Assembly: GCF_018320785.1 (NCBI RefSeq)
Contig: NC_054868.1
Location: forward strand, 44,027,874 to 44,091,873
Length of the DNA stretch: 64,000 nucleotides
Reading direction: 5' to 3'
Origin: Cheilinus undulatus
Taxonomy: Eukaryota > Chordata > Actinopteri > Labriformes > Labridae
Below the pieces are notes generated by a model. That model did no database searches. It had not been told where the DNA came from and was given only the letters and a program-made list of their open reading frames with translations. This document shows positions 48,230-59,456 of this stretch, piece after piece. The first letter of the stretch is position 1; each line of letters begins with the position of its first letter. The translations under genes were made by a program, and so were the position numbers.

Positions 48230-49031
48230 ACTTGAACTACTGAGGTCTCATGGGTCCGCGCGATCCCGGACTCTCACTGTCCCGCGCTCTGCTGCCTCTC
48301 TTGCACGCGACTGATTTCTACATTATTATTACGATGTCAAACGACCTCTCCTGACTTATCTGCCCGCACGCGCGCAGACTCGCGGGCCGGGATTACAACC
48401 GCTGGAGTGGCGCGCGCTCAAGTATCTCATGTTTATGTAATGCCGTATGTGAATGCGAGTGAGTGAGTGTGTGTGTTTGTGCGCGCGGGAGCTTGCGCGA
48501 GCTGGTCCAGCACAGCGGCGGAGACAGCGGTCACACGTTAGCCGTCAGGGACTCGTGCGTGGTTATTCTGCGGTTTGAAGTCCTCGTGAGGATTGAGAGG
48601 TGCGGATTTGACCCAGCAGACGGGAGGGCGCTCGAGCTCCACCGTTTTTCACGCACGGCACGCACGTAGACCCGGTGAAATCGTCACGCGGATTGAATCT
48701 GTGGAATCTGTCGCGAGCGTTCTTGCGCGGCCAGAGAGCATCCCGATAGAGCGCAAGGTCCGGTCGGTCGGTCGGTAGGTGGGTCGGTCGGTGGTCAGTG
48801 TGGGGTCTCGAGCACCGAGCGTGCAGGGGGAGGTAAAGGGCGGGACTTTGCGCTGGACTCCTGGCCGAACCGGAGCAGCCCACTCCCGGCACCAGCACCC
48901 ATCCCTCCGCGCCTCGGCTCCAGCGGGAGGCCCGGAGCGGCGGCAGGATGTAGCAGCGGATTAACGGAGGAGAGAGGGGCGCTCAGAGGAAGAGAGCGGG
49001 ACCGAGCGGACAGAGGAGGGACGGAGGGGAC
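48230..49031 (+). promoter_or_regulatory. CpG-rich promoter and 5' UTR of caskin1
   Basis: About 800 bases are markedly rich in CpG compared with the AT-rich flanks. They include a GGTC-repeat run near 48764-48793 and no TATA box, fitting a broad CpG-island promoter. A start-stop uORF (ATG TAG) lies at 48948-48953, with A at -3, 78 bases before the caskin1 AUG, if transcription starts upstream of it. The transcription start is not determined. Divergent transcription to the left is possible but not shown. Confidence 0.65.
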
Positions 49032-49125
49032 ATGGGGAAGGACCAGGAGCTGCTCCAGGCCGTCAAGACCGAGGACTTGCTGACAGCTCAGCGGCTTCTA
49101 CAGAGACCTCGGCCAGGGAAAGCCA
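49032..49125 (+). CDS. caskin1: Caskin1, first coding exon only
   Basis: The exon encodes 31 residues, from [20 protein letters not shown] to [11 protein letters not shown], and ends in phase 1 before a donor GTCAGT. This nearly repeats the known N terminus of vertebrate CASKIN1, where the next residues begin the ankyrin-repeat region; caskin2 differs here. The AUG has G at -3 and +4. Caskin1 is a neuronal multidomain scaffold (ankyrin repeats, SH3, two SAM domains, proline-rich tail) that binds the synaptic protein CASK. None of those domains appears in the remaining 14.9 kb, so intron 1 must extend beyond the window. The donor choice is inferred from the expected lysine at residue 32. Confidence 0.85.
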
Positions 49126-49131
49126 GTCAGT

Positions 49132-49152
49132 ATCCATCCATCCATCCATCCC
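49132..49152 (+). repeat. ATCC microsatellite beside the caskin1 donor
   Basis: About five ATCC units start six bases inside the intron, directly after the inferred splice donor of caskin1 exon 1. Confidence 0.75.
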
Positions 49153-49154
49153 TT

Positions 49155-51347
49155 CATCCTGACACACTACACACTTCACACACACTACACAATCAACACA
49201 CCACACAGAGCCCAGCTTTACCAGGTCAGGACAGTGCAGCCAAAATCTGATGTGATGCCATTTAACCTAAATGGTGCACTCACTGTATTTGTGTGCGCGC
49301 GTGCTTTCCTGCTGCATGCATGTGGGTATTAATGTGTGTTTGTGCTATGACGTTGGGTGTGTGATAGTGATGACGTTGCACGTGTGAGAGAAGAGTCATC
49401 AGGATGTAATTAGGAGTCAGGAATGCTTGTCACACATTTCCCACCACACACCATTTGTGTGTGTATGACAGCTTGAATGCAGAACATGTGTGAGAGTGTG
49501 TAGGGGTGGGCAGTACGGACCAAAAATCATACACTGATATTTTACAGATGGATGGCAAAATCCAATAAATATGCTGAATTTGATTTGTGAAGGAGTTACA
49601 TAAATAGTTCTGTTGTATGTCAGATCCACATAGGATGAATGTGAAATGTCACACAGGAACTTTTAATAGCAGACAGCGATGGCCCAACCGTGGTAGGGGC
49701 TTAAACAGGAGTGGCCTGAAGTATGTGCACTCACATTCAAGAATGAGCGTGACAGTTATTACCTTGTAGAGATGGCTGCACACTAGCCGATTTGCAAATC
49801 TTAAGTGATTTTCACAGACATAAAGACAATTTCAAACCATTTTTCATCCTGTAATCTCTGAGTGCACACACGAGATGACTCAGCCGGACCGTGAGTCCAC
49901 TGAGACCACACACCTGCTTGATCATGTGACGTAGAAGAAGAAAAAGACCGGTTGCTGTTTCTCTCCAGCATGTTTCTTCTTTAGACAGTCGAGGTTTTCC
50001 CTCAATGACACACCATAAAGACAGGGATGTTGTTACAGAAGTTGAAAACCGTTTCCTTTGTCACCGACTTTGTCACTCCTTTTTTTTTTTTTCGCCATTT
50101 GGTCTGTTTACATTCGTGTCAGCTACCTGTAGAAAGGACTCTGTGCTCTTATTGGTTAACTTCAGTGACACCATAAAACAAATCTGAGATGGCAGGACAA
50201 AGATCAAACATGCCTGACTCTTTAGGGAGGTTGTGAGGTACCTCAGATGGGGATGAGTATCAGAATCCTGTACCAACACATTTGATACCTACCATCCAAA
50301 TTACAAGACAGATTTTGGTGCTTCATTTTGGTTCCTCATGACCTCTATGCGATCCCTGTCACTCCAAAGGAAAGGCATAAAATATGTTACATGTGCTATA
50401 GCTTTTATTCAGCTGCTGAGTTTTAAAACCCTTTTATTCCTCTTAAATGTAGCGATTTCATCAGTTTAGCACCAGTATTGAGAAAAAACAATCAGTACCC
50501 AACCCTAGTCTCAGACGTGTTCTTGACTCTTATTCCATGACACACAACACAAGACAAAATGACAGATTTTATCTTGACAGGTTCTGATTCCCTACGACTG
50601 TCTGGTCAGGCTTTAATGGGGCTGAAAACAAGAACTCTGACCTGGATCTGATAGATACTTCTGTGGTCAGTAAGCAAATTACTATTATGGTGCATTTCCA
50701 CCAAACAGTCCCAGTCTGTCTTGGTTCACTAAACTCTGATTTTGCTTACATTTTCACAGCCAGTACTGATCCAGCCTCACTTGTAGCGATGGAGTCTATT
50801 AGTCTATTAGAGTCTCCATGATGTCTAACCTGCCTGCCAAACCCTTCCCTTGGTAATATTTTCATCCAGAATGCGCCTTGAGTATCCTGAAATAATTGAA
50901 CTTCTGTGCTGAATGCCAGTGGCATGGTATCACAGTGTACTAGATTAACAAGCAGCTAACCAGCTAACAGGCCAAGCCGACTCATTCATTTATCTGTTTG
51001 ATATGACATAAAGTCAGATTAATAAGTTCGCTATGATCTGTCAATCCATAAGAAGTGCCGTCAGATCATCTTTTTATACTAATAAGTTAAGAGAACAAAA
51101 ATGGGTTAGATGTCATACTAGAACAGCTGAATGAATTAGCTCTTTTGAAAGAAATGCACCCCCCTTACCTGGGGGTTGGAGGAGGTTATCATCCATATTT
51201 TTATGAATCTGCAGACATCAGTCACATACATAGTGGAAATGAAGGGACAGCGATCAGCAGCATTTGGCTCAGCTCAGTAATAACAGCAATCTTCCAACTC
51301 CCAGATGGCTCTTCATTTAGTACCATTTTGGCTTTTATGTTTATTAA
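49155..51347 (+). other. caskin1 intron 1, proximal part
   Basis: TG/CA-rich simple sequence near 49155-49500, then unassigned DNA. No exon seen. Confidence 0.4.
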
Positions 51348-51849
51348 AGGTCACATATTTTACAATTTTAAGACAAGTTCATATTGTTCCCAGAGGCCCC
51401 CAAAACATGCCTGTGAAGTTTGTTGCTGAAAATACACTCCAGTGTTGGATTTTTGCATGTCTAAAAACCCCTCTGTTTCAGTCCTGGTCGTAACGAGCTG
51501 TTTCTGTGTCTGTGGCTTTAAATGTTAACCAGCTGTCTGACTCTGCCCCCTGGCCACGCCCCCTCTCAGGAAATGGATCAGCTGGCAGCTGAGAGGAGGA
51601 ACAGGAGAGGAGGGTGGAACTTTCTTCCAAGTGGGGAGGGCCAACTGGACCTGGGGGCGGGGCTAACTCCCCACATGACATCATGAAGGGAAAATCTGAG
51701 AACGGCTTGTTTCAGCACATGTTTTCTGAAAGGTGGAGAAAGAGAAGGGAATTAAGTTTTTTTATCCTTGGGAGGATTTTGGACAGGCCGGGGCACATAT
51801 TTTCGTCAGAAAAGCTTGAAAAAAGTGTATTTTGCATAATATGTGACCT
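51348..51849 (+). mobile_element. Complete TTAA-flanked MITE
   Basis: Ends AAGGTCACATATTTTACA and, inverted, AAGGTCACATATTATGCA match in the first 13 bases and are flanked by TTAA on both sides (51344-51347, 51850-51853). A TTAA target is characteristic of piggyBac and Kolobok superfamilies; which one is not resolved. Partial copies are at 7925-8037 and 40700-41148. No transposase coding is seen. Confidence 0.8.
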
Positions 51850-51853
51850 TTAA

Positions 51854-53265
51854 ACCAAATTAAAATAGGGGACTGACTCACTTTTATGTGGCTCACATAA
51901 ATGACTTCAGCTTGAAACTTTTCATTTTGAATTAATGTCAATATATCAAGGACCAACAACTATATTTGCTAAATGGTACCATCACCATTTACTTAAAAAA
52001 CACATTCATGACAAAATGAAACCTCCCATACAAAAGGGTTTGGGAAGGGCAGGACTTATCAGAAACACTCCTAGAAGGTGACTGGACAAATGTTCTGTCA
52101 GTCATGTTTATTATGGGCCAATCAGAGAGGCAAGACAAAATTAGGTAGTAGGCATGCACAGCTCCATTAGCAGCCTGAGCTTGACAGGCTGGTGCTGCCG
52201 TAGTTTATAAACAGTGGAGCTTGTTGGAGGACAAAACTCATAATGAAGCCAGTCAGGAAAAGTGCAAAAACTTATTTTCTACCAAGAGAAGCTTTCGCTG
52301 TGGCTCTTTGCGCTTCATTTGATAAAGAAACGTAGTCCAGCTCTGACAAAACTGCTGCTAAACTTTACCTAAATGCAAAGCTGGCAGCAGCCATTGCTCT
52401 CAGCTTCTAGTACATGCTACTGCCTCATTCTCCTTACATGATGCTGACTGGTTACGTTTTGTGTTATTCCATTATTACTGCTGTCACATGGGAAATGAAT
52501 ATTCTTTTAACCAATCAGCAGACTGCAGTGAGTCTAGGCTCCCCTATTTAGGGTTGGATGGGTATGCTTGGTACCCCAGTAACAAATTTAGGATGGTACA
52601 GATCAGTTAATTAGGTACCTTTCTCAACTTTATTCAGTGAAATGCAAATAATTGTGCATCATGCTTAACTGATCTAGACCACCTTGTGGCAGCACAATTC
52701 TTGCTGTAATAATCTTTTTAATGAGCATTAGGCCTGGCTTTTTTTTTTCCCATCGATACATGCTGTATCTATAATATTTTCTTAGCCTGTATCTCCTTTT
52801 AAAATAGATAAATCTATCTTAATAATGTGATATATTTCCCAGCCCTACATTACACATGTGAGAAGAATCACCAAGATGAAGAAGCTAAAAATGCCTGTGA
52901 CACATTTGTGTGTGACAGCTTGAAAACCCTAAATGTAAATGTCTGTGTTAGTGCGAGTTTCTATGTGTGTATTACTGTGTGTTTTCAATGTTAGTGAGTG
53001 TTGGGAAGAGTGAGTGAGTGTGTGTCTGAGAGTGAGAGGTGAAAGTACACGAAGGTCCTACACCGCTCTCGGGACAGGGAGGATTATTGGTGTGTGAAGG
53101 CGCCAGATGTTTGTGGTAATAATGTGATGGTCGTCAGTGCGCACGTGCAGACATTTACATGCGTGCACAGATGTGGCGCTCAGACCGTCGGTGCATGTGT
53201 GCGTGAGGATGCTTGACGTGGAGTCAGCTGGGACTTGAGGTGATAATTAGATTTCAATTACAGCC
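51854..53265 (+). other. caskin1 intron 1, no feature recognised
   Basis: Unassigned intronic DNA with a GAGTGAGTGTGTGT-like simple region near 52980-53040. Confidence 0.4.
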
Positions 53266-53269
53266 TTGA

Positions 53270-53460
53270 AACTGCTCTCCTCCTCTCCAGTTTCATCTCC
53301 ACACTCTGGATTTATCTCCTCTCCCCCTTTTTGGTCTCTCCTCTCTCTTCCTCTCCATCTTTCCTCCTCATCATCTTTTGCCTCTCTCTTTCCTTTTCTT
53401 CTCCTCTCTTTATCCCACTTCTTTCTCTTCTATTTCCCTCTTCTCTTTTTATAATATTTC
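53270..53460 (+). repeat. Polypyrimidine tract
   Basis: About 190 bases almost entirely of C and T on the + strand, for example TTTGGTCTCTCCTCTCTTCC. The open frames here are by-products of the CT bias. Confidence 0.8.
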
Positions 53461-53812
53461 CTCTAGGGATGTACCAATATCAAATCTTTTTTAGACTAAG
53501 TACTCATACATGAGCACTCACTGACATGAAGTAAAAATATGAAATTTTAAAAGTGGGTATGTTAATAAAGAGAAATAATTTACCCTGTTAACCAATCAAT
53601 ATACTATTAGAATCTCAATGTCAAAAAAATCAAACATATTGCTAATTTTTATACTCATTAATCATCATTTAACATGCTTTTCAATTAAAATGTGAGCAAT
53701 TATGTGAAATTTGTCCCTCTAATACAAATCATACTAAAATCACAATATAAGTCAAAGTAATTACATCTTAATTTAAACTTAGCACAAAAAGAAAGGAAAT
53801 TTTAGCTTAGTA

Positions 53813-54870
53813 GACTATTTCTTTGTTGTAACAATGCTTTTTGGCAATAAATCTTATAACCCTGGAAAGCCTATTTATCTGCCTTATACATGGCGCCACA
53901 TTTGTAAGGAACTTGGGTTTGTGGGATGAGCAGCAGAGCTGAGTATGTGGGTTGCACTTATGAAAAATTAGCCAAATCTTCTCTGCCAATGCCAAACAGC
54001 TGATTTGTTGTTTCTACTGACTCTTATTTTATGCTTTTGGCACCCCCAGATGCTGGCAATAAGGTGCTAATCAGGCACTGCTACAGGGGTCAGTAGGCCG
54101 CATGCCATGTTTGACAGATCTGGATAGGGCAACTTCAAGCTGCTGTTCTGCAAAACTAAATTATAGCATTATTTGGAGTGAGTACCATCTGAAAACTGAA
54201 GGCCAAGTTTCATATAACAGGGACACGCCATGAAGTGGGCATCCTAAGAAGACCGTTTCCTCACCCTGTCAGCCCTGAGGAACTGTAGGCTGTCTTCTAC
54301 AGACATGCAGTCAAGGTTTGCGGGATGATATGGCTGACTCTGCCTAGACATTACAGAACAGACTGTAGCAACCAATCATAGGGCTGCCATGACTGTCCCT
54401 CACCAGCAGGCCCGTTTGCGCAGGTGCCAGCAACACATGCACTGGAACCTGAACACGTGGCGGAGTGTTATATTCAGCAATGAGTCCAGATTCTGCCTTC
54501 AGCAGTTGGATCATTGAGTCAACGTGTGGAGAAGATGCGAAGGACTGATTATGCTGACTATGCTGATTGCTGCACCAATAGAGTCACATCTTTTGTGGAG
54601 GCAGTGTAAGGTTCTTCCACACGCTACTAAGGCTGCTGTTTGTTAGATGAATCAATTGTTAAATCGCAATATGTTGTGTTTATTCAGACTTCAATCATCA
54701 ATTCAATTTGGCATTTTCTTCATGGGCACAACCCACATTCTCAGCTCTGCTGCTCATCCCACAAATATATGATCCTCACAAATGTGGCACCATTTAATGG
54801 AGAACTAAACTGGCTTTCCAACAGTATAAGATTTATTGCCAAGAAGGATTGTTGCAATAAAGAAATAATC
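53813..54870 (+). mobile_element. Tc1/mariner-type element with long inverted repeats
   Basis: The left arm (from GACTATTTCTTTGTTG) and the inverted right arm (GATTATTTCTTTATTG) can be followed for about 150 bases, including GGCAATAAATCTTAT and GGGATGAGCAGCAGAGCTGA. TA flanks both ends (53811-53812, 54871-54872). The core at about 54350-54600 reads, with breaks, as a Tc1-like transposase including HWNLNTWRSVIFSNESRFCL, the block around a catalytic acidic residue. The enzyme is interrupted by a stop soon after. This long-arm layout is the IR/DR style of some Tc1-like subfamilies. Confidence 0.8.
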
Positions 54871-55149
54871 TACCAAACAAGGGCCAAGTTTATTGATTTT
54901 TAACTTCTGGCATTTTAGCCTTTTCCCCTAACCCTAACCAAAGGTTTAATCTGATTTCATTTTGGAACTTTCAGCATGTGTTTCTGGTCTGACAGAGACG
55001 ACAACTCACCATAGTGGTCTGCAAGAGGGGGCATCTGAGATCTGCAGTCTGCAGCCAGACTGTCTTATATCACCAAACTGCTGACATGACTCCAACTTCA
55101 CCCACCTGAATGATTAATGAGAGGTTAACATCATGCCTGGAGCTCACAT

Positions 55150-55300
55150 GGACTAGTAATTAGGTTGTGCCCGTGTACACAGGATGTCCAGGCTTAAGTC
55201 TGGCCTGTGGCCCCTTTCCTGCATTTCCCCTCTCTCTCCTCCCTGTTCCTCACTCTATGCCCTGTCCTCCTCTATGAATTAAGGCATAAAAGCAAAGAAA
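55150..55300 (+). mobile_element. Partial SINE-like tail
   Basis: GGACTAGTAATTAGGTTGTG followed by CCTTTCCTGCATTTCCCC and AATTAAGGCATAAAAGC resembles the 3' half of the tRNA-derived SINE family. Low certainty. Confidence 0.35.
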
Positions 55301-55339
55301 CATATCTTTAAAACAGAGCTTAGGCTTGCTATCAACACT

Positions 55340-55865
55340 GATGTTGGTGCAGCCCCTCCCCTCTCCTCCCATTTTACTTCCTCTAGCCTCCTCCTCTCTC
55401 CTCCCATCTCTCCTCCAATCTTTCAGTCCTTTCCTCCTCTCTTTTTCTCTCACACCTTCCTCTTTCCTCCCCTGTCATTTCCTGTCTTTCCCTCCCTGCT
55501 CTCATCCTCTTCATTCTTTCTCCCCTTGTTTCTTTCCCTGCTCTCCAAAATCTTGCCCTGTCATCTTCCTTTGACCTCCCCTGTTCTCCCTCCCTTTCTT
55601 CTCCCCTCTTCTTCTCCTTTCCTCCTTCTTTCCCTCTGTTTCCTCGTGTGTTCTCCTCCTTTTCCTGCCCTTGCCACTCCTCCCAAATCTTACCTTCTCA
55701 TCTCTTTTTTCACCTGCTCCCCTTCCTCCCCCTCTCCTCCCTTCCTTTTTCGCTCTCCTCTCTTCTGCTTCCATTTCCTCTCCTGTCCTCCCCTACTCAA
55801 TCTTCCCCTCTCCCCTCCTTTATCTCCCACCGTTTCGTCTACCTCTCCTCTCTCCTCTCCTCTGG
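55340..55865 (+). repeat. Long polypyrimidine (CT-rich) tract
   Basis: Over 500 bases strongly biased to C and T on the + strand, with CTCC, TTCC and CCCT words and no fixed period. It produces several overlapping spurious open frames on both strands. Such mirror-rich tracts can form triplex DNA. Confidence 0.85.
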
Positions 55866-57109
55866 TGTGCGTTCGTATCTGGACATTCCAGCAGTGCCAT
55901 GGAAAAGAAAAATGCTTCTCCTCAAATGCCAGAACAGATCAGCGCTGAGTGCTCAGTCCACTGCACACTGACAAAAGAGAAAAGGGGGAGGTGGGACAGG
56001 GGGTGTGGGGGAGCAAGGGGGTGAGGCGAGCAGTTAGGATGAGAGAGGAGACGTGTGAGGGTGCAGGGCAGGAGGAGACGTGAATTCAGGGAGGTAAAGA
56101 GACTGGGATGATGGGAAAAAGGTTAAATGGTGGCTTATGCACGGTGTGACAGCGTGACTCCAGGTTTATGTTTGAATAATTAAACAGGAAGTCAGGTTTC
56201 TCTGCTGGAGAATCACTGTCTTCACACACACTCCAACACCTCCAACACACACACAATCACAGGCCTGCCTGCTTAGAAACACTTAAGGTGTGAGTCAGAC
56301 GTCTGCCCGCGTTTGTTTTATTAACTGTATGATAATGATGAGGGCGGTGGGAGCTGCTTTAGTGGCTGTTTGCTCCGTCAAAATGGCACCATTCAAGGAT
56401 GGAGATAAAGAAACAAAGAGGTGACAGGAATATCAAGTCCTTTTCACCACACTGACTCTCCCTCTTGGTTGCTGTTGGACAAAAAGGCTCTGTTTTCTCT
56501 GACAAAATGAAGCAACATCTACATTTTTCACTCTTACCCACTTGCTTTCCTAAAGAGATGAATGCCCCTCATGTAGGGATGAGAGATATAAGAGTGTGCC
56601 AATATACATTATGTTGACAAAAATGTTTGGCCGCACCTGTTTAATATTGAATTCAGATGTTTTAGCCAGACCTGTTTCTTCCATGCTGGACTGTAAGTGA
56701 TTTTATCAGAAAGTGGAAGCGTTTAGGAACAACAGCAGAAGAGCCACAAAGCAGGGGCCAACAGGCGCATGGTGCTTAAAAGGTGTCACATTCTGCTGAT
56801 TCCATAACTAAAGAGTTCCCAACTTCCACTGGCATTAATTTAAGCACAAAATTTGTGCAGTGGGAGCTTCACAGAATGGGTTTCCGTGGCCGAGCAGCTG
56901 CATGCAAGCCTCACATCGCCAAGTCCAGTGCCAAGAGTCAGATTGAGAGTTTCAAAGCACACCAGCACTTGACCGTGGAGCAGTGGAGCAGAGTAGAGTG
57001 TCCAATCACGTTTCTCTGTTTGGCAGTCAGATGGGTGAGTCTGGGTTGGGTGGATGTCAGGAGAACATTACCTGCCCGACTGCATTGTGCCAGCTGTGAA
57101 GTTTGTTGG

Positions 57110-57661
57110 TAACCTTGCAAAGCAGATGGAGACGCCCGTTTCCTTTTTTTTTGTCACTGGTGAATCCATCTTGCAAAGCTCCCATCTGAACTGTCTGGGC
57201 CTGGTTAGAAAGTGACAGGACCAATCAGCGATGAGGGGCGGTACTTTCAGGCTCAGCAGAGTCGTGACCTTAACAAGCAGCAGCAGGAGCTGGTGCAGTT
57301 ACGGAGGAAGAGATTAGCCTGGATGCTGCTAAAGCGCCAGTTTTATCAGAACTTGACATTTCTTTGTTAAAAGAAGAACAAAGAACAGCAGTGAGTGGTT
57401 TTCTTTTCAAAAACAGCAAAAGTCGAGTACTTACATGTCTGCAGTCGTCATGTTTCACGTTAATCCTTAGTAGCTACGCAGCTCGATAGCGGCTACGTCA
57501 CGTGTTTTGTTGCTCTGATTGGCCCGTAGAGATGTGACAGGCAGAACGTTCATCCAATTACCCTCCGAGTTTTTTCAAAGCCTCTGCTTTTTTTCAAACG
57601 TTTCCTGTTGAAGCTTTCCCAGATGGATGTGTGAAACACATCCATCTGGCGTGTCAGGTTA
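57110..57661. mobile_element. TIR element with 9-bp TSD and terminal hairpin
   Basis: Ends TAACCTTGCAAAGCAGATGG and, inverted, TAACCTGACACGCCAGATGG are TIRs. The flanks GTTTGTTGG (57101-57109) and GTCTGTTGG (57662-57670) are a 9-base target duplication with one mismatch, and the host Tc1 sequence resumes exactly (GGAGGAGGGATAA). Near the right end a 14-base perfect palindrome CCAGATGGATGTGT / ACACATCCATCTGG spans 57619-57649 with a 3-base loop. A 9-bp TSD suggests the Mutator-like group, but the family is inferred. Other fragments are at 9806, 19632, 22504 and 24119. Confidence 0.7.
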
Positions 57662-57689
57662 GTCTGTTGGAGGAGGGATAAAGATAAAC

Positions 57690-58543
57690 AGCCAAATCTG
57701 GAGTGTTGAATTCACAGTGTTAAACATTTATGAGTAATTTTTACTCCATTCAGAGTTAAATAACCTTCAGTGTTGGAGTTAAATGACTGTGTTGAACCAA
57801 CTCTGAAGAGAGCCAATTGCTAGAAGCCCCGCCCACTATGATTTCTAATCTGGGAGATCATGCCTCTGGGCAGATTGTTTAAATGTGTTTGGATGTTGCA
57901 CAGTGATCACAGCTGGGATTCCTCTGCTCCTGTTTTTGGTGGACAACTGTTTTTTATGTTAGACACTTCTGCACCGTGGGTGAAGTTATCCATCCAGTTA
58001 GTGACTTCCTGCTGTTGAGAAAGGGTGCTTTAGAGATAAGGGTGGTTTGCTGATTCACATCAAAGTTTGTTTTCCAACTCTGCATCCGTGTCTTTGCTCC
58101 ATCCTTACTAGAAAACACCTGACTTTGCTACAGGTGCTCAAATAATTTTTCTCATTGATTATGAAATGTGCATTGCAATGCGCCAGTAATTGAAATTGTA
58201 AAAAGTTCAGTTTGACTCCTTAAGTGAAAATAAATGATACCTTGTTTTAAAGTCTTTATTTTAGCAATATTTCCAAGTTTTTCAGCAGTTAATTTCATAA
58301 ATATTTACACCTTACAACAAGAGGATAACACTTTAATAGTTTAAAATGATGTACTGAGAGAGTACATTTCTAACACTGCAAAGAAGTGTTGAACTGAAGT
58401 AAAACTGGTTAGGAGAGTCAAGTTTTTACTCCAGATGGAGTCAATAGTGACACTTAAATAGTGTTACAGTACCAAAGAGCCCCAAAGAGTCAAATCAACA
58501 CTCTGTCCTGTGGGAATTTGGAATTTGAGAGTGTAGATTTTGC
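57690..58543. mobile_element. MITE with GAGTT/AACTC subterminal motifs, nested
   Basis: Left end ACAGCCAAATCTGGAGTGTT and inverted right end ACAGCAAAATCTACACTCTC are TIRs resembling those at 17311-18001. Repeated AGTGTTGGAGTTAAATGACT and GAGTTAAATAACC words occur inside. The exact insertion point in the Tc1 host is not resolved. Confidence 0.55.
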
Positions 58544-58867
58544 TGTGTTGGGGCTGTTTTTCAGGGTTTGGTCGAGGCCCCATATCTCAGTGAAGGCCAA
58601 TCTTGACCCTTCAGCATACCAAGACATTTTGGACAATGCGATGCTTCTTACTCTGTGGCAACAGTTTGGGGATGGCTCTTTTCTGTTCCAACATGACTGT
58701 ACCCCAGCGCACAACGCAGGGACTATAAAGACATGGATTGATGAGTACTGGCCCTCACAGAACCCTGTCCTCAACCCACTGAGCACCTTTGGGATGAACT
58801 GGAACAGAGATAGCGAGCCAGACCTTCTCATCCAACGTCAGCACCTGACCTCATAAATGCTCTATAG

Positions 58868-59368
58868 CAGAGTTTCTCAACTAGTGGGTCAGGACCCAAA
58901 AGTGGGTTGCGAAGCTATTTTTAGTGGTGCCTGGAAAAAACTGAGAGATGAAGTCCATGATGTATGGAATGTCTAAGCAGACAGATTAGTCTTATTTTAC
59001 TCCATTTTTCCATAGTAATAAGTATATTTTGGGGTTTTATAAAGATCTTAACTTTTCCAGGGAAACAAAACTGGATTTGAACCTTAAAGTGCTAACTTTT
59101 TTACATGTCCAGAAATGAACCAAAATTTACACGTTGCCATGAGAAATGGAATAAAATGCAATTTATTCATGCATCTCAGTTTAGGGCTTTTATAATGACA
59201 AGCTTGTCCTGTTTCTCCTTTCAGTTAGTTTTGTTCTATAGGTACAAATAGAGTTTACAAATTTCAATATTTTAATGTAAGTTGTTTAAAATTTTAAGGA
59301 ATTGGGATGCAGCTTGTCATTTAGGAGGCGGTGGTGGGTCCCGAGGCGAGACCAGTTGAGAACCACGG
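58868..59368. mobile_element. hAT MITE nested in Tc1, 8-bp TSD
   Basis: Ends CAGAGTTTCTCAACTAG and, inverted, CCGTGGTTCTCAACTGG. The flanks CTCTATAG (58860-58867) and CTCTACAG (59369-59376) are a target duplication with one mismatch, and removing the element restores the Tc1 sequence. It contains the GGGTCAGGACCCAAAAGTGG motif of this family. Confidence 0.8.
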
Positions 59369-59456
59369 CTCTACAGAATGAATCACAGAAACACTCCAAA
59401 CTTTCCATGAGATTGATGTAATGGTCAGTCGTCCCAGTACTTTTGTCCATATAGTG

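Noticed and set aside
48460..48900. Open frames across the CpG island
   Set aside because: High GC lowers stop frequency; no conserved protein sequence and they lie in the caskin1 promoter and leader.
55511..56024. Several overlapping open frames of over 100 codons
   Set aside because: They arise from the CT-rich tract on one strand and its GA-rich complement and have no protein-like composition.
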